Shown piece after piece: positions 34,674 through 44,114 of a stretch of 64,000 nucleotides of DNA (position 1 is its first letter; each line of letters opens with the position of its first letter). This DNA comes from Gemmatirosa kalamazoonensis (GTDB lineage: Bacteria; Gemmatimonadota; Gemmatimonadetes; Gemmatimonadales; Gemmatimonadaceae), in assembly GCF_000522985.1 (NCBI RefSeq), contig NZ_CP007129.1, positions 930,001 through 994,000 on the forward strand, written 5' to 3'. The position numbers and the translations under genes were made by a program. The notes under the pieces were generated by a model. That model ran no database searches. It was not told where the DNA came from and worked only from the letters and a program-made list of their open reading frames with translations.

Positions 34674-36574
34674 ACGAGCGCCCGCACCCCCGCCCGCGGC
34701 GCCCACTGCCGCACCACGCGCTTGCGCTGCCGCGACCGCACGACCACCTGCGTGAAGCTGTTCATCGTCGCCTGCAGCGCGAGGAACCGCTCCAGCACGC
34801 TCGCGAACAGGAACATGCCGCCGCCCGGAAACTGCTCCTCGTCGAAGTGCAGCTCGACGCGCCGCCCGCGCGCGAACGCGAGTCCCTGATCGCTCACCAC
34901 GCGCGCGAACGCGGGCTCGCTGCGCACCCCCACGAGCCCGAGGATCTGCTGCCGGGCGGCCTCCGAGTCGCCCACGTTGTGCAGGCGCAGCAGCTCGCGC
35001 AGCGCTTCCAGGCCACTGCCGTTCTCGTTGTCGACGAGCGAGAGGTGGTTCAGCGACAGCGTGGAGACGAGACGCCACAGCAGCGGCTTGCCGAGCGCGG
35101 GCTGGCGCACCGGCGTCGGCTTCACGAGGCACAGCACCCGGCGCACCGGCCCGCCCTGCGTCAGCTCGAAGTCGCCGCGCTCGTCGACGCCGAACGGCAG
35201 GCGGCTCGGCAGGTCGCCGTTGAAGCACGTGAGCCGCGGCGACGCCACCTGCGCGTCGGGGGCGCGCAGCGCGCCGCTGAGGTCCGCGAACGACAGGAAC
35301 ACGTCCGTGCCGCGGTCGGTGCGCCACCCGCTCGGCCGCCGCACCGACTGCCACACGACGCGCCCGGCCGACGTCGAGCGGCCGCTGCGGAACGCGTACA
35401 TCGGCTCGATCGGCACCGGCTCCTTCTCGCCCGGTCGGATCCCCACGATGCTGTCCACCGACCAGGTCTCGATCTCCAGCCGGCGGCGCGCGTCGGGCAC
35501 GACGAGGTATTCGGGCTGCCGCTCGGTGAGCAGGATCGGCTCCCCCGACTGCGAGAACAGGTTCACCACGGGCGTGCAGCCGAGGCGGAGCGCGCGCGCC
35601 GAGAGGCCGAGCGACAGCAGCTCGCGCCGCTCCGCCCGCTCGAACGGGGAGACGACGAAGAACAGCTCCGCGCGCGGCCCGGCGCCTAACGACTGGAGCG
35701 CCGCCGCGACGCCGACCACGTCGACGAACTGGAACTTCTGCGGGAAGACGAACAGCTCCTGGAGCAGCGTGTACGCGCGCAGCGCGCGGCGCGGGTACGG
35801 CAGCATCGTCTCGTGCTCGTCGAACCCCACCGGTCGCACGGCGTCGCCGCTCCCGCCCAGCACCACCGGCGCGCGCGTCGGCTGATCGGGATCGCGCACG
35901 ACCACCGACGTGCAGTTGTTGAGCAGCAGCTCGTAGAGCGCATCGGCCACGCTCGGGTCGCTCGCGAGGTGCAGCCGCAGCGGGCCGAGGCCTTCGACGG
36001 CGGGGCCGCCCTCCGTCTCCGGCGGCGCGACCGTGAGCTCTCCGAGGCGCATCCCCTCGAACGCGCGGAGCTCCACGCGCACCGCGCCCACCGCATCGCC
36101 GACGCGCGCGCCGCGCCCCACGCGGTCGGCCGTCGTCCACTCCGCCGCGGCGATCGTCGCCGGCCACAGCGTGGTGTCGTAGCACGTGCGGAAGCGGCAC
36201 GGCATCCCCTGCACGGGGCGCGACCGCAGCTCGCTGCCGCGCGCCACGCGCAGCCCCTGCGGCAGCTGGCCGAGCATCGGGTCGAGCTCCAGCTCCGCGA
36301 TCGCCATCGACGGCACCGGACGCACGTGCTGCGGGTGGAGCACGTCGAGCAGCGTCTCCGACACCTCGGGGAGATCCTCGTCGAGGCGGAGCTGCACGCG
36401 CGCGGCGAGGAACGCGAACCCCTCGAGCAGGCGCTCGACGTGGGGGTCCTCGCACTTCGTGGGCTCCAATTGCAGCCGCGACGCGACCTTCGGGTAGTGG
36501 GCGGCGAACTCCGCGCCGAGGCGGCGGAGGTAGGTCAGCTCCTGATTGTAGAACCTCAGCAGATCGTCCTGCAC
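34670..36574 (-). CDS. tssF: TssF baseplate protein
   Basis: 634 residues. The opening QDDLLRFYNQELTYLRRLGA followed by EFAAHYPKVASRLQLEPTKC and DPHVERLLEGFAFLAARVQL is diagnostic of TssF (VasA/ImpG). Later blocks (VVNLFSQSGEPI, LSLNHLSLVDNENGSGLEAL, FARGRRVELHFDEEQFPGGG) also fit. It forms the baseplate wedge with TssG and TssE around the VgrG hub. Confidence 0.96.
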   Translation of the reverse strand: MQDDLLRFYNQELTYLRRLGAEFAAHYPKVASRLQLEPTKCEDPHVERLLEGFAFLAARVQLRLDEDLPEVSETLLDVLHPQHVRPVPSMAIAELELDPMLGQLPQGLRVARGSELRSRPVQGMPCRFRTCYDTTLWPATIAAAEWTTADRVGRGARVGDAVGAVRVELRAFEGMRLGELTVAPPETEGGPAVEGLGPLRLHLASDPSVADALYELLLNNCTSVVVRDPDQPTRAPVVLGGSGDAVRPVGFDEHETMLPYPRRALRAYTLLQELFVFPQKFQFVDVVGVAAALQSLGAGPRAELFFVVSPFERAERRELLSLGLSARALRLGCTPVVNLFSQSGEPILLTERQPEYLVVPDARRRLEIETWSVDSIVGIRPGEKEPVPIEPMYAFRSGRSTSAGRVVWQSVRRPSGWRTDRGTDVFLSFADLSGALRAPDAQVASPRLTCFNGDLPSRLPFGVDERGDFELTQGGPVRRVLCLVKPTPVRQPALGKPLLWRLVSTLSLNHLSLVDNENGSGLEALRELLRLHNVGDSEAARQQILGLVGVRSEPAFARVVSDQGLAFARGRRVELHFDEEQFPGGGMFLFASVLERFLALQATMNSFTQVVVRSRQRKRVVRQWAPRAGVRALV

Positions 36575-36611
36575 GGTGCTCCTTTCGCGTGGTCTCCGTT
36601 GTCCCGCTGCG

Positions 36612-37238
36612 TCACGCGCCCGGCGTGGTGCCGGCGTCGCCCTCCACCGCGTACTGACCCCGCGCCACCTCGAGCACCGTATCGAACACCACGTGCTCCG
36701 GACCCGGGTCCATGCGCAGGATCGCCTCGACCTGGAAGCGCACCATCGGCGTCGACAGCACGTCGACGTCGCCGATGCGCACGACGGGCGACTCCAGCCG
36801 CGGCTCGAACCGCTCCAGCGCGTTCTGGATCAGGTCGCGCAGCATCGTGCGCCCCTGGGGCGTGTTCACCGCGATGCCCGTCACGTCCGGCAGCCCGAAC
36901 TCGTGCACGGACTCGAGCAGCTCGCGATACGACTCGGGCACCACCACGGTCGAGCGGCGCGTGTTCAGCAGCCACTCGATGTCGGCCTGCACCGCGTCGC
37001 GGAACGCCTGCGCGGAGTCCTTCGGCGTCGTCGTCGGGTCGCGCGGCGACTTCGGCTCCGCGTCCGTGAGGCGATCGATGAGCGACGGCTGCACCATGCG
37101 CTCGATCTCCGTGCGGCCGGCGCGCGGCCGCACGAACTCGCCCGTGGCGCCGCCCGGGCCCATGCGGCCGCCGACCGGAAAGCCGGTCGTGACGCCGCCG
37201 GTCCGGCGACGCGGATGCTCGGAGGGGCGCTCGAGCAT
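36612..37238 (-). CDS. tssE: TssE, gp25-like baseplate protein
   Basis: 208 residues. The gp25-like core is clear: QPSLIDRLTDAEP, VQADIEWLLNTRRS, YRELLESVHEFGLPDVTGIA and ALERFEPRLESPVVRI. A basic, glycine-rich N-terminal extension of about 45 residues is longer than usual for the family. The start is 2 bp after the tssA stop. It starts sheath polymerisation on the baseplate. Confidence 0.93.
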   Translation of the reverse strand: MLERPSEHPRRRTGGVTTGFPVGGRMGPGGATGEFVRPRAGRTEIERMVQPSLIDRLTDAEPKSPRDPTTTPKDSAQAFRDAVQADIEWLLNTRRSTVVVPESYRELLESVHEFGLPDVTGIAVNTPQGRTMLRDLIQNALERFEPRLESPVVRIGDVDVLSTPMVRFQVEAILRMDPGPEHVVFDTVLEVARGQYAVEGDAGTTPGA

Positions 37239-37240
37239 CG

Positions 37241-39163
37241 TTAGGCGCCCGCCTGGAGCCCGAGCGCCTGCATCGGATCCAGGCGGCAGATCCGCAGGTA
37301 CAGATCGCTGCGCGGCTTCCCGGACTCGCCCGCGCGATCCATCACGCGGCAGAGGAGCGCCATCGGCTGTGCGACGAGCGAGCCCGACTCCCACTCGTCG
37401 AGCTTCCGCTCGTTGATGTCCTCGATGAGCTTGTCGAGGATCGGCCGCGCGACCGCGTCGAGCCCCGCCTCCACCATGATGTAGGCGATCTGCGTCTGCC
37501 GGACGAATCGGCCGCGCGGCGAGCGCGTGCGCGCGAGCTCCGCGGCGAGCACCTCGATCGCCTGGCTCGGGCGGTTCTGCGCCAGCTCGGCGCGCGCGAG
37601 CGAGAACGCGTCCGGGGTGCCTAACGCGCGGCCGTCGGCGCGGCGGCGCCCGTTCGGCGTCGCGCGGGCGCGCGCGAGCCCACCGGTGGCCGACGTCGCG
37701 TCGTCCTGCGCGAGCGCCTCGGCGAGCGTGGCGGCGCGCGGGTCCTCCGGCTCCTCGGCGGCGTCGCTGGTCGTCTCGGTGTCGTCCGCGACCAGCCCCT
37801 CGGCCGCGAGCCACTCGCGGGTCTCCGGATTCGCCGTCGGCGTGTCGTCCATGAGCGTCATCTCCGGCAGCCGCGGCAAGGCGGCGAGGAGCGCGCGCAG
37901 CTCGCTCCGCACGGCCGCCGCGACGGCGTCGTACGAGCTCCCGAGCCGGGCGCACGCGGTGAGCGTGTAGCGTTGCAGGTCGAGCCACCCGCGCCCCTGC
38001 GGCGACGCCATGAGCGCCTCGCCCTGCTCGAGGAGCTCCGGCCAGTTGCCGTCGAGCAGCAGCCCCTTGAGCTTCGCGCGGGCCGCCGTCGCCGGGGCCT
38101 CGAGCAGCTTCGGGTCGAGCTGGCCACCCCCCTCGGGGGCCGCGCGCAGCTCGCCCCAGCGCAGCCCGCGCAGCATGAGGAACGGCGCGGGGCTCGTCGG
38201 CATCTGCTTCCGGAGATAGCGCGCCGAGACGGCGATGCGCGTCGTCGCGTCGACGACGCTGATCGGCTCCGGCGGCAGCGACCCGTCCCCGGCCCAACCG
38301 GCCGGCGGCGCGTACGCCCCCACGTCGCCGGGGGCGACCTCCGGGATCTCCTCGATCGGATCCGGGTCGGCGGCGAGCTTCTCGGCGAGGATCGGCGTCG
38401 TGAGGCGCTGCACGTCCTCGAGCGCCTTGCGCAGCGCGTTGAAGCCGGGCGCGTCACGCCCGAACCGCGCGTCGGCGGCCTTGTCCAGCCCGTCGAGCGC
38501 CGCGAGCGCCGCGTTGATGTCGGCGACGAGCGGCTTGTAGAACGCCTTCGTCGCGCCGTCGATCGCCTTGCGCACGACCTCGGGCGGCTTCTTGCCCTGA
38601 TCGAGCGCCTCGGCGCGCTTGGCCCGCTTCTCCTTGTCCTTCTCGGTCTCCCGCTCCAGCGGGATGTCCTGCGACGCCTGCTCGTCGAGGAACGAGACGT
38701 CGTCCGGCGCGATCGGCGTCTGGCGCACCAGGATGCCGAAGTCCGGTCCACCGACCACCGCGAGCGGGCCGGCGCGCACGCCGAGGTCGTCCGGCTCGTC
38801 GGGGTCGAGCGCCGGGTAGAGCCCGTCCCAGTACTGCTCCAGCAGCCCCTTCAGCAGCGACAGTCCCGTGGAGAGTCCGCCGAACCCCTCGCGCTTCAGC
38901 AGCGCCTCGGTGAGCCACGCCGCGAGCTGGAGGTCCTTCGTCTCCTTGGCGAGGAGCTGCGACGAGAGCGAGATGACCTGCGGCCAGTCGGCGATCTTGC
39001 GCTCGGTGGCGAGACCGCCGTCGCTCGGGAGGAACGGGTCCTCCTTCCGGGCCTTCTCGATCTTGTCGTAGCGCTCGTCCGAGTAGCGAAGGTCCTTCCC
39101 GGTCGGGCTGTCGCCCGGGATCGGGGCGAGCAGCGTGGCGAGAAGCTCGGCGTTGGGGGGCAT
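37241..39163 (-). CDS. tssA: TssA (ImpA) sheath-capping protein
   Basis: 640 residues starting MPPNAELLATLLAPIPGDSP. The ImpA_N domain (GDSPTGKDLRYSDERYDKIE, DWPQVISLSSQLLAKETKDL, LLEQYWDGLYPALDPDEPDD) is at the N-terminus, and the C-terminal part (LARTRSPRGRFVRQTQIAYI, LDKLIEDINERKLDEWESGS) matches long TssA types. TssA primes and caps the growing sheath. The C-terminal SDLYLRICRLDPMQALGL is typical. Confidence 0.93.
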   Translation of the reverse strand: MPPNAELLATLLAPIPGDSPTGKDLRYSDERYDKIEKARKEDPFLPSDGGLATERKIADWPQVISLSSQLLAKETKDLQLAAWLTEALLKREGFGGLSTGLSLLKGLLEQYWDGLYPALDPDEPDDLGVRAGPLAVVGGPDFGILVRQTPIAPDDVSFLDEQASQDIPLERETEKDKEKRAKRAEALDQGKKPPEVVRKAIDGATKAFYKPLVADINAALAALDGLDKAADARFGRDAPGFNALRKALEDVQRLTTPILAEKLAADPDPIEEIPEVAPGDVGAYAPPAGWAGDGSLPPEPISVVDATTRIAVSARYLRKQMPTSPAPFLMLRGLRWGELRAAPEGGGQLDPKLLEAPATAARAKLKGLLLDGNWPELLEQGEALMASPQGRGWLDLQRYTLTACARLGSSYDAVAAAVRSELRALLAALPRLPEMTLMDDTPTANPETREWLAAEGLVADDTETTSDAAEEPEDPRAATLAEALAQDDATSATGGLARARATPNGRRRADGRALGTPDAFSLARAELAQNRPSQAIEVLAAELARTRSPRGRFVRQTQIAYIMVEAGLDAVARPILDKLIEDINERKLDEWESGSLVAQPMALLCRVMDRAGESGKPRSDLYLRICRLDPMQALGLQAGA

Positions 39164-39278
39164 CGGATGCGGCAGAGGGGAAACGCAGAGAGACACGAAC
39201 GGCGCGGGCGGGGCGGGACCTGCTCGCCCCGGAGCCCGCGCCGTAGCGGGTCGAGCGTCGGCGCGACGCGCCCGCCGG

Positions 39279-40001
39279 TCAGGCCACCGGCTCGGGCGTG
39301 GGCGTGAGGGTGATGTCGCGAATCTGGAGGAGCGGCACGTGCTCGCCGTCGATCCGCCAGACCTTCTGGCCGACCGGAGCGAAGCCGCCGTCGTCCGGCA
39401 GCTCGTCCCAGTCGGTCGCCCGGCCGAGGCGGATCTCGGGGTCGGTGTGGCGCCACGCGCCGGCGGTCAGCGCCGGCAGCAGCACCTCGCCGAGCTCCAG
39501 GTCACGCACCGACGCGTTCGTCGCGATGCGCGCCGGAAGCCAGCGCACGTCGCGCAGCCGCGTCGGGGCCTCGATCCGCACCGAGGCGACGTGGGCGAAC
39601 GGGATCCAGAGATACCGTCCGCCCGCGATCACCTCGAGGCGGGCGCCGATGCGCGGGTCGGCGTCCTCGATCTCGAGGAACGGCTGGCCGTCCCGCGTGC
39701 CCGCCACCGGCCCGGGCGCCGGCGTGCTCGGGTAGTCGCCGGTGGCGAACATGTGCTCGCGCACCCGCTCCGCCTCGATGGCGGAGCGATACAGCAGCGT
39801 CCCCATCTCGGCCTTCGCGCCGGCGCGGGCGAGGACATCGAGCTGCTTCTCGGCGCGGTCGTACTGCCCGGCGAGGGCGAGCAGCTCGAACAGGAAGACG
39901 CGCCGCTGGGCGTCGGTCGGGTTGTCCCGAAGCTCGGCGCCCAGCGTCTCGATGGCCGCGTCCAACCGCCCAGCAGCGTACAGCTCACGTGCGGAGGGCA
40001 T
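39279..40001 (-). CDS. tagJ: TagJ/ImpE accessory protein
   Basis: 240 residues. ImpE features: N-terminal TPR-like helices (LYAAGRLDAAIETLGAELRD, TDAQRRVFLFELLALAGQYD) and the C-terminal block (GGRYLWIPFAHVASVRIEAP, TRLRDVRWLPARIATN). In other bacteria TagJ binds TssB and helps ClpV recycle the sheath. It lies between hcp and tssA in the operon. Confidence 0.9.
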   Translation of the reverse strand: MPSARELYAAGRLDAAIETLGAELRDNPTDAQRRVFLFELLALAGQYDRAEKQLDVLARAGAKAEMGTLLYRSAIEAERVREHMFATGDYPSTPAPGPVAGTRDGQPFLEIEDADPRIGARLEVIAGGRYLWIPFAHVASVRIEAPTRLRDVRWLPARIATNASVRDLELGEVLLPALTAGAWRHTDPEIRLGRATDWDELPDDGGFAPVGQKVWRIDGEHVPLLQIRDITLTPTPEPVA

Positions 40002-40028
40002 CGGCTCGTCTCCGAAGGAAGATCAGGA

Positions 40029-40526
40029 TCAGGTGGTGACCTTCGTGAGGTCCCAGCTGGCCTGGCCGGCCTTCTTCATCGCGCCCTTGTCGTCCTGCGC
40101 GTAGTACGTGATCTCGACCTTGCCGAAGGCGAAGGAGACCGACTCGGTCGGCGAGTCGTCGCCGCCGCTGGAGCCCGACCACTGGATCGACTCGACCATG
40201 ACGTCGGTGAAGACGTAGGTCAGGAAGATCTGCTGGCCCGCGGTGCCGCCGGCCTTGCGCATCGTGACCGTGGCCGTGTCGTAGTGCTGACCGCTCGCGC
40301 AGGCGTTGAACAGCGGCGCCGACGACGTCTCGGTCTTCTTCATGATGTTGAACGACGAGATCGAGACCTTGCCGCCGGAGAGGCCCGTCGCGCCCGAGCC
40401 GACCGTCACCGGGTTCGAGGCGCCCCACGAGAACGAGTAGACCTCGATCTGACCCTCGTAGCCCGTCGCCGTCGACTCGCCCTTGAGGTCGGGACCTTCG
40501 ATCTTGAGGAAGGTATCGAATGCCAT
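40029..40526 (-). CDS. hcp: Hcp tube protein (TssD)
   Basis: 165 residues starting MAFDTFLKIEGPDLKGEST. The Hcp1 fold is seen in IEVYSFSWGASNP, KVSISSFNIMKKTETSSAPL, FLTYVFTDVMVESIQWSGSS and SVSFAFGKVEITYYAQDDKG. Hexameric rings stack into the inner tube. A 198-bp gap separates it from tssC, the largest in the operon, so hcp may also have its own promoter, as is common for this abundant protein. Confidence 0.96.
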   Translation of the reverse strand: MAFDTFLKIEGPDLKGESTATGYEGQIEVYSFSWGASNPVTVGSGATGLSGGKVSISSFNIMKKTETSSAPLFNACASGQHYDTATVTMRKAGGTAGQQIFLTYVFTDVMVESIQWSGSSGGDDSPTESVSFAFGKVEITYYAQDDKGAMKKAGQASWDLTKVTT

Positions 40527-40724
40527 GGTAGTACGCCTCTCGCGGTGTGGAGGTGTGGAGGGGGGAGTGGATCCGGGTTCGCCCCGGCTTTCCGTTAGGC
40601 GGTGCCGCTCGGTCGTTGAGTGCCGGTCGGTCCGTCCTGTCGTGCCTTACGCGTCGGGCGGCGAAACCCGATCACGGCCGTCACAGCGCCGTCATCCAGG
40701 CGTCACCGCCCCCCCGCGTCGTCG

Positions 40725-42209
40725 TTAGGCAGCCGGCGGCGGCAGCTCGGCGACGAGCCGCATCGACACGGCCAGCTCGTCGAGCTGGAAGTGCGGCTTG
40801 AGGAACGCGACCGCGCGATACACGCCCGGCTTGCCGGGCACCTCGACCACGTCCACACGCGCCTCGCTCAGCGGGTACTTCGCCTTGATGCCCGCCGGCG
40901 CGTCGGGGAGCGCGATGTAGTTCTGGATCCAGCGGTTCAGGAAGTCCTGGATGAGCACCCGGGACGTGAAGCCGCCGATCTTGTCGCGCATCATGACCTT
41001 CAGGTAGTGCGCGAAGCGCGACGTCGCGAAGATGTACGGCAGCTGGGCCGAGAGCCGCGCGCTCGCCGTCGCATTGGGCTTGTCGTAGACCTTCGGCTTC
41101 TGGCACGACTGCACGCTGAAGAAGGCCGCGTTCGGCGTCCCCTTCTGGTGCACGAGCGGCGCGAAGCCGAGGTCCGCGAGCTCCTTCTCGCGGCGGTCGG
41201 TGATCTGCACCTCCGTCGGGCACTTCATCACGATCTCGCCCGCTTCGGTGCGGAAGTTGTGCACCGGCAGCCCCTCCACGAGACCGCCACTCTCCACGCC
41301 GCGGATGGAGGCGCACCACCCGTACATCGCGAACGCCTTGTTGATGTTCGCGGCCATCGCGTAGGCGGCGTTCCCCCACAGGTACTTGTCGTGCTCCGTG
41401 CCGTCGACGCGCTCCTCGTAGTTGAACGCCTCGATCGGCACCGTCGCGCTCCCGTACGGCTCACGCACCAGGATGCGCGGGCCGGTCAGCGCCACGTAGC
41501 GCGAGTCCTCCGTCTCCCGGAACGCCTTCCACTTCGCGTACTCGGTGCTGTCGAAGATCTTCGCGAGATCGCGCGGCTGGTCGAGCTGCGAGTAGCTCTC
41601 CAGGTTGAACATGGTCGACGAGGCCGCGCTGATGAACGGCGCGTGCGCCGCCGCGGCGACGTTGGAGATCTTCTCCAGGAGCGCCATGTCCTGGCCGGTC
41701 TTGTCGAAGAAGTAGTCGCCGACGAGCGCGCCGAACGGCGTGCCGCCGAAGACGCCGTACTCCTCCTCGTAGACCTTCTTGAACAGCGCGCTCTGGTCGA
41801 ACTCCGATGCCCGCTCGAGATCCTTCAGCAGATCCTTCTTCGAGACGTTGAGGATCTTGATCTTCAGCATCGTGCCCGTCTCGCTCTGCCCGAGCAGATA
41901 CTTCAGGCCCCGCCACGACGCCTCGAGCTTCTGGAACTCGGGATGGTGCAGGACCTCGTTCAGCTGCAGCGACAGCAGGTGATCGATCTGCGCGATGCGG
42001 GCGTTGATCATCGCCTCGGTGTCGCGCGCGATGGTCATCTGCCCCTCGAGGACCTCGGCGACGAAGCGCTTCACGAGGTCCTTGCCGCGCTCCTTCGTCT
42101 GCGCGTCGCGGCCGAGCTTCCCCTGCTCGACGATCTGGTCGAGGAGACCGAGCGACTCGGTGTCCGCGGTGTAGCTCGCCGCCTGGGCGTTCGCCTGGGT
42201 CTCAGCCAT
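40725..42209 (-). CDS. tssC: TssC sheath large subunit
   Basis: 494 residues. TssC blocks: FQKLEASWRGLKYLLGQSET, EEYGVFGGTPFGALVGDYFF, LASEFD-like positions in RASEFDQSALFKKVYE, VALTGPRILVREPYG, and the C-terminal NYIALPDAPAGIKAKYPLSE. With TssB it forms the contractile sheath. The ATG at 42209 overlaps the tssB stop by 8 bp. Confidence 0.97.
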   Translation of the reverse strand: MAETQANAQAASYTADTESLGLLDQIVEQGKLGRDAQTKERGKDLVKRFVAEVLEGQMTIARDTEAMINARIAQIDHLLSLQLNEVLHHPEFQKLEASWRGLKYLLGQSETGTMLKIKILNVSKKDLLKDLERASEFDQSALFKKVYEEEYGVFGGTPFGALVGDYFFDKTGQDMALLEKISNVAAAAHAPFISAASSTMFNLESYSQLDQPRDLAKIFDSTEYAKWKAFRETEDSRYVALTGPRILVREPYGSATVPIEAFNYEERVDGTEHDKYLWGNAAYAMAANINKAFAMYGWCASIRGVESGGLVEGLPVHNFRTEAGEIVMKCPTEVQITDRREKELADLGFAPLVHQKGTPNAAFFSVQSCQKPKVYDKPNATASARLSAQLPYIFATSRFAHYLKVMMRDKIGGFTSRVLIQDFLNRWIQNYIALPDAPAGIKAKYPLSEARVDVVEVPGKPGVYRAVAFLKPHFQLDELAVSMRLVAELPPPAA

Positions 42210-42720
42210 TGGTGTTGCCCTCCAGCCCGAGCTCCGTGCGGAGCTTGGCCATCTTGTCCGCGTCGCCCAGCGTGGCCTGCAGCACCTCGTCGAGCTTCTC
42301 GTTCGTCTGCAGGTTCGCCCGCAGGTTCGCGAGCTCGCCGCGCAGCTCGAGGAGCTTGTTCAGCGCCGGCACCTGCTTCGCGACGGCGTCCGGCGAGAAG
42401 TCGTCGAGGCTGCGGAAGTTGAGGTCCACCTTGAGGTTCGGCGCGTCCGACTCCTCGCTCAGCTTGTTCTCCACCGAGAACGCGAGGTGCGGCTTCATGC
42501 TCGCCAGCACGTCGTCGAAGTTGTCCGGCGTCACCTCGACGAACTTCCGCTCCTTCAGCTTCGGCAGCGGCTCCGTGGCGTGTCCGGTGAAGTCGCCGAG
42601 GACACCCATGAGGAACGGGAGCTCCTTCATCTCGATGGCGCCGCCGGTCTCCACCTCGTACGAGATCTGGATGCGCGGCGGGCGGACGCGTTCGAGCTTC
42701 TTCTGGGTGCTTTCAGGCAT
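42202..42720 (-). CDS. tssB: TssB sheath small subunit
   Basis: 172 residues starting MPESTQKKLERVRPPRIQIS. Family features: ISYEVETGGAIEMKELPFLM, GVLGDFTGHATEPLPKLKER, FVEVTPDNFDDVLASMKPHL and a C-terminal helix (LLELRGELANLRANLQTNEK). It is the first gene of the 20-kb type VI operon running to 22579. Confidence 0.96.
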   Translation of the reverse strand: MPESTQKKLERVRPPRIQISYEVETGGAIEMKELPFLMGVLGDFTGHATEPLPKLKERKFVEVTPDNFDDVLASMKPHLAFSVENKLSEESDAPNLKVDLNFRSLDDFSPDAVAKQVPALNKLLELRGELANLRANLQTNEKLDEVLQATLGDADKMAKLRTELGLEGNTNG

Positions 42721-42867
42721 GTCGATCCCCTGCAGCGTGGAGCGGTGGAGTAAGGAGAGGTGCGCGCCGGTGGCGGCGTGGCTCTGGGGGGCGTAGGGGC
42801 CCGGGCGAGGTCCACCCGTTCGATCGTCGGCGACGTCATGCGCCGCCAAATGATTATTTTGGAGGCC

Positions 42868-42898
42868 ATATCGTGCACCTCGCATTCGAGGATGTCAA
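42868..42898 (-). promoter_or_regulatory. Candidate promoter/operator of the type VI operon
   Basis: In the 295-bp divergent gap, a perfect -35 TTGACA lies at 42893-42898 (minus strand). A dyad CCTCG-AATG-CGAGG (42878-42891) follows, and an AT-rich stretch (CGATAT, spacing 19, longer than ideal). The dyad between -35 and -10 could be a repressor site. The rest of the gap shows nothing else clear. Confidence 0.35.
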
Positions 42899-43015
42899 GC
42901 AGATGTGTCTTCCCCGTGACACATCCGAACGCCCGTGCCGCTCGCACGCCCGGCGCGGCGCGGAACTGGCACTCGACGCCGGCCGGGGACCTTCCTGGAT
43001 CCGCGCCGCGTCCCG

Positions 43016-44080
43016 ATGCGCCATTCCACACTTCCGCTCGCTCGGCTCGCCGCGACACGGTGGATGTCCACCGCCGCGGACCTGCGCGCGGTCGCCGCGT
43101 TCGCCGGCGCGCCCCATCGGGTCCTCGCGCCGATCACCACGCCGTCGCTCGTGGCGCAGCTCACGACGCGTCTCGCCACGCCGGCGCCGCTCGCCGAGCT
43201 GCTCGGCGCCCTCGGCGGGCGGTTCGTCGTCACGAACCCGTGCGCGACGGCGCGGCTGCCCAGCCCCATCGGCCCGCTCGTCCGCTCCGCGCTCCGCCGC
43301 GTGCTGTTCGAGGACGGCGCCGCCGAGCGACTCGGCGACCCGTCGTTCGTCGGGCCGCGCGGCCTAACGCTCGGCGACGCGCGCGACGCGGCCGACGCGC
43401 GACGCCTCCGCGCGCTGCTCGCCGCGCTCGACGACGGCGCGCGCGCCGCCCTCGCGCCGGGACGCGCCGCGTGGACCGCGGTGGCGCTGTACGAGCCGCG
43501 CACCCTCGCGGTGAGCATCCCCGACCTGCCCGCGGCCCCCGTCGCGCCGTCGCCGCGCCCGATCGCCGCCACGCCGCGCTACCGCCTGGTGCTCGTCGTC
43601 GGCCGCGGCGCGCACCCCACCGACTGGGCGGCGCTCGACGAGGCGGCATGTGCGGCAACCGCCGCCGCGTGGCCGTTCGGGGAGGAGCCGCTCCCCTGGT
43701 TCGTCGTGCGCGTCCTCGTCTCCGACGCCACCGCGGCGGCGGGCATGGACGCGTCGTCGCTCGCCCAGTGGGCCGCGCTCACCGGCCGCGCCGGTCCGAC
43801 GAGCCGCGACCGGTACTGGTTCCCCGAGACGTGGGAGCGGTTCCGCGAGCCGCAGCGCTCCGTCGGGCACGTGACGCCGGCCGTCGTCGCGCGCTCGCGC
43901 CGCGGCACGCCCTCCGGCCCGCCCGCGCACGCGTCGTACGAGGGCGACCCGTACGCGGAGGCCGTGGGCAACGCGGCATACGCGCTCAACCCGGCGGCCG
44001 AGCGCGGCGTGACGGTGCCCCCGGGCTACTGCCTGGTGGACTGCGCAGGGACGCTGGAGGTGGCGGTCGTGACGGCGTAA
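43016..44080 (+). CDS. Unknown protein linked to the type VI cluster
   Basis: 354 residues from ATG at 43016 (MRHSTLPLARLAATRWM). Alanine- and arginine-rich, no signal peptide or clear membrane helix. The middle (RYRLVLVVGRGAHPTDWAAL) and C-terminus (TGRAGPTSRDRYWFPETWER, NAAYALNPAAERGVTVPPGY) look like folded domains. It stands between the divergent tss operon and tssK and shares the latter's strand, so a baseplate or accessory role is plausible. I do not recognise the family; it is not ImpM/TagF, TssL or TssM by sequence. Confidence 0.6.
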   Translation: MRHSTLPLARLAATRWMSTAADLRAVAAFAGAPHRVLAPITTPSLVAQLTTRLATPAPLAELLGALGGRFVVTNPCATARLPSPIGPLVRSALRRVLFEDGAAERLGDPSFVGPRGLTLGDARDAADARRLRALLAALDDGARAALAPGRAAWTAVALYEPRTLAVSIPDLPAAPVAPSPRPIAATPRYRLVLVVGRGAHPTDWAALDEAACAATAAAWPFGEEPLPWFVVRVLVSDATAAAGMDASSLAQWAALTGRAGPTSRDRYWFPETWERFREPQRSVGHVTPAVVARSRRGTPSGPPAHASYEGDPYAEAVGNAAYALNPAAERGVTVPPGYCLVDCAGTLEVAVVTA

Positions 44081-44097
44081 TCCGCAACACGGATTAC
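44077..44097. repeat. Short perfect hairpin at a stop codon
   Basis: GTAATCCG-CAACA-CGGATTAC covers the TAA stop of the unknown gene and lies 17 bp before tssK. It resembles the family F repeat at 33440-33512 and may lessen read-through. Confidence 0.6.
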
Positions 44098-44114
44098 GCA
44101 TTACGTTGTACGCC

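Noticed and set aside
42858-42878. Sigma-54 promoter for the type VI genes
   Set aside because: GG to GC spacing is 9 or 12 bases on either reading, never 10.
43016-44080. TagF/ImpM or TssL identity for the unknown gene
   Set aside because: It lacks the TagF opening motif and any TssL/DotU membrane helix or signature.
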